Made by a program: the position numbers and the translations under genes. 13,109 bases of DNA from assembly GCA_030040295.1 (NCBI GenBank), contig JASHTZ010000641.1:1-13109 (forward strand), read 5' to 3'. A model generated the notes under the pieces. That model saw only the letters and a program-made list of their open reading frames with translations. It made no database searches and was not told where the DNA came from. Shown piece by piece: positions 8,601 through 13,109 of this stretch. Origin of the DNA: Terriglobia bacterium. Lineage in GTDB: Bacteria; Acidobacteriota; Terriglobia; UBA7540. Position 1 is the first letter of the stretch; each line of letters begins with the position of its first letter.

Positions 8601-8799
8601 GGTGGGGACGGGAACGGGTTCGGAATTCCGCCGCCCGCTGGGAATTGCCATTATCGGAGGGCTGACGGTGAGCCAGTTGCTGACCCTCTATACAACACCC
8701 GTGGTCTATCTCTATTTTGACCGGTTTCAGGAATGGTGGCGGCGGCGCCTCCACGCGGAACGCCGCGATTTGAGCGACGATCTGTCTTTCGAAGCCTAA
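5695..8799 (+). CDS. mdtC: RND-family efflux pump, inner-membrane permease subunit, MdtC-like
   Basis: This 1034-residue protein is the usual RND (HAE1) length and is read from the ATG giving MNISEPFIRRP, the family's normal N-terminus; the longer in-frame ATG at 5623 adds 24 atypical residues. TM1 (about 11-31) is followed by the PVAPLPQVDFPTI and LPGASPE motifs (33-56) close to MdtC. After the first periplasmic porter region come TM2-6, with the proton-relay Asp402-Asp403 in GFVVDDAIVVIEN. TM7 and the second porter loop follow, then TM8-12 with Lys919 (IVKKNAIMMVDFA) and a GSEFRRPLG loop. The pump should export drugs or other amphiphiles by proton antiport through a tripartite envelope channel. 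No adapter (MdtA/AcrA) or outer-membrane factor gene adjoins it: upstream is a divergent operon, downstream a convergent gene. The family is sure; the exact MdtC orthology is not. Confidence 0.93.
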   Translation: MNISEPFIRRPIATTLLTIAVALAGAVAFRLLPVAPLPQVDFPTINVSATLPGASPEIMASAVATPLERQFSRIADVSEMTSSSTLGSTSITLQFNLNRDINAAARDVESAINAAHGYLPTNLPSNPTYRLSNPADAPIFLLTLTSPVLTKGQMYDAADSILAQRLSQISGVGQVVVGGSALPGVRVELNPTQLNEYGIGLETVRSVLANANSNTPKGFFSDGFRRWEVGANDQLFKAKDYRPLIVAYHNGSTVRISDIADVVDSVEDLRNAGYANGGRPSVLAIIWRQPNANIIDTVDRIRQQLPFLKAAIPQGIDVGVAMDRTVTIRASVKDVERTLVISVILVILVVFVFLRNVRATIIPSVAVPVSLIGTFGVMYLLGFSLDNLSLMALTICTGFVVDDAIVVIENITRYLEKGMAPFEAALKGAEEISFTVLSISISLIAVFIPLLLMGGIVGRLFREFAVTLSVAIFISMVISLTTTPAMCAHLIRTHEKHGRLYLMVERAFQWVVDAYGRSLSIVLRYSAVTLGVLLATVALTVYLYIHVPKGFFPQQDTGRIVGAIQADQDTSFQAMNKTLLRMVNIVQTDPAVDAVDGYVGGGTMNAGRMYISLKPLEVRKVGADLVIARLRPKLLSIPGASLYMQSSQDVRVGGRSSNAQYQYTMVSDNLRDLTRFGPQMLSELRTIPLIADVSSDQQNHGLEAMVEYDRKTAARFGISSQLMDNVLYDAFGQRQVSTMYGSLNQYHVVMEAAPQYWQNPQFLNQIFVASPGGGEVPLGAIAHHAPQTAPLAVNHQGLFPAVTISFNLRPGVALSDAVDAINAAATRVRLPANMTTGFAGTAQAYQQSLGTEPLLIAAALFSVYIVLGVLYESYIHPVTILSTLPSAGVGALLALMLTGTELSVIAIIGIILLIGIVKKNAIMMVDFALAAERTEGKNSRDSIYEACLLRFRPILMTTMAAILGAVPLAVGTGTGSEFRRPLGIAIIGGLTVSQLLTLYTTPVVYLYFDRFQEWWRRRLHAERRDLSDDLSFEA

Positions 8800-8803
8800 C
8801 GCG

Positions 8804-10078
8804 TTAGAGGGCGTGCAGCCAGGCGAGCAGGGCGTCCGCGTGCTCTGCAGGCACTCCCTGTGCCCACCGGCATTCACTTCCTTTGAGCAGCAGCAACACC
8901 GTCCCTTCCGCGCTTGTTCGAATGAACTCTTCCTCGCTGGAGCCCTTGTCCGCAGTAAGGCCGGGATACCGGTGGGTCAGAATCCCGGAATAGTCCCGGA
9001 AAAACTGGTGTGCCGCTTCCGTACTCGCCCATTGCACGCGCGCAACGAGAGTGTATCCTTTCGTATCCGGGTGCTCGTAGAGCAGATATCGGTCGGCCAC
9101 CCACGCCGGGCTGAGCGATTTAGCTTCGTCGTCGGAATCAAGCTGGCCAAGGAGGGAATAATATCCGAGCTCGCCCAGGGTGTTCCCGTGAAGAAAGCGC
9201 AGATTGGGATTTCCTTCGAGCGCGCTTGGATGGGGCAGCTTGACTTTCGGAAACTCCTGGTGATCGAAATACGTCTGGGGATCAAAAATTTGTTTAGTGT
9301 TCTCAGGCGGATGCTCGAAAAGCGCACTGAGACCTTTCCACCCGCCCGCTTCCAGCCCCGCCTGAATGAAGCCCGCGCCTTGAACGTAGGGGAAAGTAGC
9401 CTGCATGCGGAAGAAGTATGGGGCGTGTGAATAGGCGGGGAATTCGTCAAACTGTTGGTGCACGACTTCATCCATGAGCTCGGAGATTGAAGGCAGACCC
9501 GCAAGGCCCATCGCCCCGGTCATACGCTGAAACATGGCGACGGTGGCCTCCCCCTCTACTACCGCCTGCCGTGCGTCGGTGGCATCGTCATCATCGCGGG
9601 CGCCGTGAAGGTATGCCTGCAAGTCCCAGCTTTGATCCTGCAAGGCGTGGGTGAGCTCGTGGGCAAGAACCAAATCTTGAGTGTCTTTCGGAGTCCAGTC
9701 CGCAATGAACATGGTTTTTCGCTTCGGATCATAAAAACCTGCCGCCTGCTCGGTGTAGAAATTGATCAGGAATTTTTCCAGGTTGAAGTCCGGAGGCACC
9801 AGCCCCAGCGCGCGCACCAGAGCCTCCTGGGCGTGCAGATCCTCCGGCTTCATCTCTTCGTGAAGGTTTTCGACCAGGTATTTTTCTATTTCCGGCCGGC
9901 TGATGATCTGCTTCTTCACGGGCGATTTGATGGGGAGGCCGGTAATCTGGCTCATTTGATGAAGTATTTCGTCGGCCTGGGCGAGGATGTCCTGGGAATG
10001 CTGGTCCTGTGCGATGGCGACGGGCGCCAGATTCAGTGGGAGAACAAGCAGAAGGATCGGCCAAAAAAAAGCTCTCAT
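8804..10078 (-). CDS. Exported HExxH zinc metallopeptidase-like protein
   Basis: Read from the ATG at 10076-10078, this is a 424-residue protein that starts with a signal peptide (MRAFFWPILLLVLPLNLAPV, AIA/Q as likely cleavage site near residue 23). The zinc motif HELTH is at 140-144 (His140, Glu141, His144). VEGEA (174-178) gives Glu175 or Glu177 as the probable third ligand, a gluzincin-like layout. Just before the zinc helix are AAGFYDPKRKTMFI and a DLVLAH strand-helix step, typical of such proteases. The named family is not recognised. A longer reading from 10159 adds 27 residues encoded by the dispersed palindrome (10067-10150) and would bury the signal peptide, so it was not chosen. GTG starts inside the repeat are possible, one of them 8 bases after an AGAGGA stretch. 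The gene ends 4 bases from the RND gene's stop, tail to tail, with no room for a separate terminator. Substrate unknown. Confidence 0.8.
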   Translation of the reverse strand: MRAFFWPILLLVLPLNLAPVAIAQDQHSQDILAQADEILHQMSQITGLPIKSPVKKQIISRPEIEKYLVENLHEEMKPEDLHAQEALVRALGLVPPDFNLEKFLINFYTEQAAGFYDPKRKTMFIADWTPKDTQDLVLAHELTHALQDQSWDLQAYLHGARDDDDATDARQAVVEGEATVAMFQRMTGAMGLAGLPSISELMDEVVHQQFDEFPAYSHAPYFFRMQATFPYVQGAGFIQAGLEAGGWKGLSALFEHPPENTKQIFDPQTYFDHQEFPKVKLPHPSALEGNPNLRFLHGNTLGELGYYSLLGQLDSDDEAKSLSPAWVADRYLLYEHPDTKGYTLVARVQWASTEAAHQFFRDYSGILTHRYPGLTADKGSSEEEFIRTSAEGTVLLLLKGSECRWAQGVPAEHADALLAWLHAL

Positions 10079-10150
10079 CACAGAGATCACGGAGGAACTC
10101 ACAGACAGATTCCTCTGTGGTTCTTTGTGGGCACTGTGGTGAGAGCTTTT
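10067..10150. repeat. Dispersed CACAGAG...CTCTGTG palindromic repeat, copy 1
   Basis: The outer arms AAAAGCTCTCATCACAG (10067-10083) and CTGTGGTGAGAGCTTTT (10134-10150) are complementary at 16 of 17 positions. The core is rich in CACAGAG and CTCTGTGGTTCT runs. The core (about 10079-10140) closely resembles the second copy near 11725-11790, in the same orientation. Such CACAGAG/CTCTGTG elements are dispersed, non-coding repeats in many bacterial genomes. Here the element covers the start codon of the metallopeptidase on the - strand and touches the likely rnpB -35 on the + strand. Confidence 0.8.
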
Positions 10151-10181
10151 CATAAGCATTGAACGAGACTATCATAATTAT
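10147..10181 (+). promoter_or_regulatory. Likely rnpB promoter (with a possible divergent -10)
   Basis: TTTTCA (10147-10152) and TATCAT (10170-10175) are separated by 17 bases and match sigma-70 hexamers at 4/6 and 5/6. The predicted transcription start, about 10182-10184, coincides with the 5' end of RNase P helix P1. The AT-rich centre is nearly palindromic (ATAATTAT, 10174-10181) and on the - strand reads TATGAT, so it could also serve the divergent metallopeptidase gene. Confidence 0.45.
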
Positions 10182-10183
10182 CA

Positions 10184-10638
10184 GCGCGGGCAAGCCGGGT
10201 GATCGCTGCTTCGCCTTAGCGTTCCGATGCACGTGGTCGGAACAGGCAGGGGCGGAGGAGAGGAAAGTCCGAACTCCGCAGGGCAGTGTGCTCGCTAACG
10301 GCGAGGGCCGAGGGGGGATTCCCGATTCGTCGGGGCGTACGCCCTCGGTACGGAAAGTGCCACAGAAAATATACCGCCCGTCTTTTGACGAGTAAGGGTG
10401 AAATGGTGCGGTCCCGCTTCGGCGGGAATTAAAGTAAGAGCGCACCGCTTCGGTGGCGACATCGGGGGCAGGGCAAACCCCACACGGAGCAAGACCAAAT
10501 AGGAGGGGAGGGGCGGCCCGTCCCGTTACAACCCTCGGGTAGGTCGCTGGACCCCGCGAGCAATTGCGGGGCTAGAGGAATGATCGCCGTTCCGCCTTCG
10601 GGCGGAATACAGAATTCGGCTTACAGGCTTGCTCGCGC
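10184..10638 (+). ncRNA. rnpB: RNase P RNA, bacterial type A
   Basis: This catalytic RNA removes 5' leaders from pre-tRNA, working with the RnpA protein. The conserved blocks occur in order: GAGGAAAGTCCG (10260-10271), ACAGAAAATATACCGCC (10362-10378), a GGGTGAAA...GGTGCGG block followed by a TAAGAGCGCACCG block, GAGCAAGACCAAATAGG (10487-10503), GGGTAGGTCGCTGG and AGAATTCGGCTTAC (10611-10624). The ends are set by helix P1: GCGCGGGCAAGCC (10184-10196) pairs with GGCTTGCTCGCGC (10626-10638), 13 bp with one G-U. The length, 455, is at the long side for type A. Three stems capped by TTCG loops are visible, for example TCCCGCTTCGGCGGGA near 10412-10427 and TTCCGCCTTCGGGCGGAA near 10590-10607. The tRNA-CCA-binding loop L15 reads GGC (10472-10474) rather than GGT. 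No T-run terminator follows. Confidence 0.97.
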
Positions 10639-10709
10639 GCTTCAGTCAGTTCCAATCTGAAATGATCTGGCCGGATTTTCGTGAACGCCGTATTTGTGGA
10701 GACATGTCT

Positions 10710-11666
10710 ATGCGCACTCGTGCTTTGAGGTTAATCCTGCTAGCGGTGATTTTCATCCCCTTGGGTCTTTTGCGCGCGGCGGATTCCTCCGGCGACGACG
10801 CTTTCTTGGGCCGGTGGGACATCATGGCGACGGGCACCCGATCAGGACTACCGCGAATTTGCTGGCTGGAATTGAGGCGCGAGGGAGGCGTGCTGAAGGG
10901 CCGCTTCAACGCCGGCGGCGGCGCGGTATTCGATCTGCCGCAGGTGATGATCAGCAATGGCCAGTTGGGGTTCCAGTACCCAGGCGGGCGGCCACCCCAT
11001 CAGTCACCGCAAGTGTGGCAAGCGACGATGAAAGACGGCCGCCTGGTGGGCATGGCGCTGGTGAACGGGCAGACGCTCCCCTGGACGGGCGAGCGCGCGC
11101 CTGTGTGGCCTGCCGCCCCGCCCGCAGTAAAGCCCGGCGAGCCGATTGAACTCTTCGACGGCAAGGACGTTTCCGGCTGGCTCTGCCAGGATCCACACCA
11201 CCCCATGGGCTGGTTCGTCAAAGATGGCATTCTGATGAACGAGGGCAGGAACGCCTGCAACATTTATTCGAAGCAAAAGTTTGAGAACTTCACCTTGCAT
11301 GTCGAGTTCAACGTCGATAAGGACAGCAACAGCGGCGTCTATCTCCGGGGCCGGTATGAAATCCAAATCCTTGATGACTATACTCGTCCCATGGATGTCC
11401 ATAGCCAGGGCGCGCTTTATGGTTTCGTCGTTCCTTCCGCCAAAGCCGACAAACCGGCGGGCGAGTGGCAGACCTTTGACATCACCCTCATTGCCAATCG
11501 CGTCACCGTGATCGAGAACGGGACCAAGATCATCGATGGCGGCGAGGTGCCGGGAATTACGGGCGGCGCGCTCGATGCCGACGAAAAGGGGCCCGGGCCC
11601 ATCATGCTTCAAGGCGATCACGGGAAGGTGGAGTTCCGCAAAGTGCGCCTGACGCCGTTAATTTGA
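10710..11666 (+). CDS. Secreted DUF1080 (3-keto-disaccharide hydrolase-type) domain protein
   Basis: Read from ATG 10710 this is 318 residues. GGAG (10698-10701) lies 8 bases before this start; ATG 10704 is too close to it, and the longest reading (10629) would begin inside rnpB. Residues 1-24 are a signal peptide (MRTRALRLILLAVIFIPLGL, then LRAA). Residues about 30-130 form a beta-rich region (FLGRWDIMATG...TMKDGRLVG) that looks like a small barrel of unknown role. Residues about 146-316 are DUF1080, with a concanavalin-like fold: IELFDGKDVSGW, WFVKDGIL, NSGVYLRGRYEIQI (207-220), GALYGF, GEWQTFDITLIANRV, ENGTKII, GPIMLQGDHGKVEFRKVRL. Members include 3-keto-glycoside hydrolases and many exported proteins of carbohydrate-degrading soil bacteria. 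Function beyond that is inferred. Confidence 0.85.
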   Translation: MRTRALRLILLAVIFIPLGLLRAADSSGDDAFLGRWDIMATGTRSGLPRICWLELRREGGVLKGRFNAGGGAVFDLPQVMISNGQLGFQYPGGRPPHQSPQVWQATMKDGRLVGMALVNGQTLPWTGERAPVWPAAPPAVKPGEPIELFDGKDVSGWLCQDPHHPMGWFVKDGILMNEGRNACNIYSKQKFENFTLHVEFNVDKDSNSGVYLRGRYEIQILDDYTRPMDVHSQGALYGFVVPSAKADKPAGEWQTFDITLIANRVTVIENGTKIIDGGEVPGITGGALDADEKGPGPIMLQGDHGKVEFRKVRLTPLI

Positions 11667-11724
11667 GAATCGCTATCGCATGGGCGTCTGGATTGTCTTA
11701 TCCTGCAGGCTTGCGAAAAGAATT

Positions 11725-11790
11725 CACCACAGAGATCACAGAGGTTTACAGAGATGTCTTTCTCTGTGGTTCTCTGTGTGCTTTGTGGTC
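11725..11790. repeat. Dispersed CACAGAG...CTCTGTG palindromic repeat, copy 2
   Basis: This imperfect palindrome begins CACCACAGAGATCACAGAGG and ends CTCTGTGTGCTTTGTGGT. Its CACAGAGATCAC start, TCTGTGGTTCT centre-right and GTGGT end match copy 1 in the same orientation, while the central bases differ. It lies in the 210-bp gap between the DUF1080 gene and aroA. The rest of that gap (11667-11724 and 11791-11876) shows no gene, and no clear promoter for aroA was found. Confidence 0.8.
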
Positions 11791-11876
11791 AGATGCATTG
11801 CCTGAGTCACGGCACGGTCCTGCCGAAACCAATCTTTATGTTGGCAGTCCGCGACGCCCTCCCCTAAGATGAGGAC

Positions 11877-13109
11877 ATGGGTCTATTCCGATCAAAATCA
11901 AAGAAACTGAGCGCGGTGAAGAAACTTGAAGGCTCCGTCAAATTTCCCGGGGACAAATCCATCTCCCATCGCTACGCGATGCTGGCGGCGATTGCGAATG
12001 GGGAAAGTGAAATTCACTTTTTTTCCACGAGCGCTGATTGCCAGTCGACGCTAAATTGCCTGAAGTCGCTGGGCGTCAAAGTGGACCGCAAAGATAACGT
12101 GGTGAAGATCGCAGGCGCCGGCCTGGATGGTTTGCGCGCGCCGGCGGGTTCGCTCGACGCGGGGAACTCCGGCTCAACCATGCGCATGCTCTCCGGGATT
12201 CTGGCCGGGCAGGCTTTTCGTTCCGTGCTCACCGGTGACGCATCGCTCTCGCGGCGGCCCATGAAGCGCGTCGCCGACCCGCTCACCCAAATGGGTGCGC
12301 GCCTCAAGACGGCGGAGGGTGGCTGCCCGCCGCTCGAAATCGAAGGCGGCCGCCTGACTTCCATTCGCTATGAGATGCCGGTGGCGAGCGCCCAGGTGAA
12401 GTCGGCGGTTCTCCTGGCGGGCCTGTTTGCCGAGGGCGAAACCGAGGTGGTGGAAAAGCTTCCGACGCGAGATCACACGGAGCTTGCCCTCGAGCATATG
12501 GGCGCGGACATCGGCCGCCACCAGCGAACCATCGCTGTGCGCGGACGGGCGCGCCTCGAGGGGAAGAAGCTCTACGTTCCAGGTGACATCTCCTCCGCGG
12601 CGTTTTTCATTGTCGCCGGGCTTTTGGCGCCCAGTTCCAATCTCGTGCTTCACAACGTCGGCCTGAATCCCACGCGCACGGCGCTGCTTGACTTGCTGGT
12701 TCCGATGGGCGGGCGCGTGAAGGTGGTGAATCTCGAAATCCTGAACGGCGAGCTTCTCGGCGACCTGCACGTGGATTCCAGCCAGCTTGAGGGCGGCGAA
12801 ATTTCGGAAGAACTGGTGCCGGGATTGATTGACGAGTTGCCGGTGCTTGCCGTCATGGGCACGCAAACGGAGCTGGGATTAACCTTCCGTGGCGCAGCCG
12901 AATTGCGCGTGAAGGAGAGCGACCGGCTGGCCGCGATGGCCGAAGGCCTCACCGCGCTCGGGGTGGAGAACCACCTGCTCGAGGACGGTCTCTGGCTCCG
13001 CGGCGGCACGCGCCTCGAGGGCGGGACGATCGAGAGCCGCGGCGATCACCGCATCGCCATGGCATTCGCCATCGCCGGGCTCGTGGCGAGCGGTCCCATC
13101 GAGATCCTG
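11877..13109 (+). CDS. aroA: 3-phosphoshikimate 1-carboxyvinyltransferase (EPSP synthase), 3' end outside window
   Basis: This enzyme transfers the enolpyruvyl group of PEP to shikimate-3-phosphate, the sixth step of the shikimate pathway in the cytoplasm. The frame is open for 411 codons to the window edge; only the last few tens of residues should be missing. Visible motifs: PGDKSISHR (24-32), DAGNSGSTMR (94-103), RRPMKRVADPL, SAQVK (171-175), RDHTE (198-202), NPTR (264-267), LIDELP with Asp319 as the probable catalytic acid, ELRVKESDR (342-350) and GDHRIAMA (389-396). The GDKS, SAQxK, RxHxE and NxTR set is that of class II EPSP synthases, yet the Ala of the tolerant CP4 enzyme is Gly98 here, as in sensitive forms. 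GAGG (11871-11874) precedes the ATG by only 2 bases; a GTG at 11916 is an alternative start. All key residues seen are intact. Confidence 0.95.
   Translation, partial: MGLFRSKSKKLSAVKKLEGSVKFPGDKSISHRYAMLAAIANGESEIHFFSTSADCQSTLNCLKSLGVKVDRKDNVVKIAGAGLDGLRAPAGSLDAGNSGSTMRMLSGILAGQAFRSVLTGDASLSRRPMKRVADPLTQMGARLKTAEGGCPPLEIEGGRLTSIRYEMPVASAQVKSAVLLAGLFAEGETEVVEKLPTRDHTELALEHMGADIGRHQRTIAVRGRARLEGKKLYVPGDISSAAFFIVAGLLAPSSNLVLHNVGLNPTRTALLDLLVPMGGRVKVVNLEILNGELLGDLHVDSSQLEGGEISEELVPGLIDELPVLAVMGTQTELGLTFRGAAELRVKESDRLAAMAEGLTALGVENHLLEDGLWLRGGTRLEGGTIESRGDHRIAMAFAIAGLVASGPIEIL

Noticed and set aside
8797..8806. Shared bidirectional terminator between the RND and metallopeptidase genes
   Set aside because: Only four bases separate the two stop codons and no hairpin with a T-run is visible there.
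10629..10709. Upstream in-frame ATG for the DUF1080 gene
   Set aside because: It starts within helix P1 of the RNase P RNA and would place about 27 polar residues ahead of a normal signal peptide.
10067..11790. Composite transposon bounded by the two repeats
   Set aside because: There is no transposase, the repeats are short and in direct orientation with divergent centres, and the content is rnpB plus an ordinary secreted protein.

Overview
The window is a GC-rich bacterial chromosome segment, most likely from an Acidobacteriota-type organism. That placement is inference. It rests on a type A RNase P RNA, a DUF1080 protein, a duplicated-permease ABC system with an AAA-associated ATPase, and two copies of a CACAGAG...CTCTGTG dispersed palindrome. 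No phage, plasmid, transposase, tRNA or CRISPR signature was seen.

Left part (1-1792, + strand): the C-terminal part of an RDD-family membrane protein is followed by a two-gene unit of a small acyl carrier protein and a ketoacyl-ACP synthase III-like enzyme, whose stop and start codons abut (TAAATG). The KAS III homologue keeps the His and Asn of the active site but appears to carry Ser where the family has its catalytic Cys. It may therefore be an acyltransferase rather than a fatty-acid initiation enzyme.

Middle (1867-5351, - strand): a two-gene ABC transporter operon converges on the acyl genes. The first gene encodes a composite ATPase (MgtE-N-like helical domain, ABC ATPase, AAA-associated C-terminal domain). 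The second encodes a permease with two fused permease halves. They overlap by one base (TAATG). No substrate-binding protein gene is present in the window. A 343-bp divergent region separates this operon from a large MdtC-like RND efflux pump gene on the + strand (5695-8799), which has no membrane fusion protein gene beside it.

Right part (8804-13109): an exported HExxH metallopeptidase gene (- strand) ends four bases after the RND gene. Its upstream region contains the first copy of the dispersed palindrome and abuts the promoter of the RNase P RNA gene (rnpB, + strand, 10184-10638). Then come a secreted DUF1080 protein, a second copy of the palindrome, and aroA (EPSP synthase, class II-like), which runs off the end of the window.

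The genes look like a mix of housekeeping (rnpB, aroA), transport and envelope functions rather than one pathway. The parts most worth a second look are the Ser-type KAS III with its ACP, the three-domain ABC ATPase, and the palindromic repeat lodged between the metallopeptidase start and the rnpB promoter.
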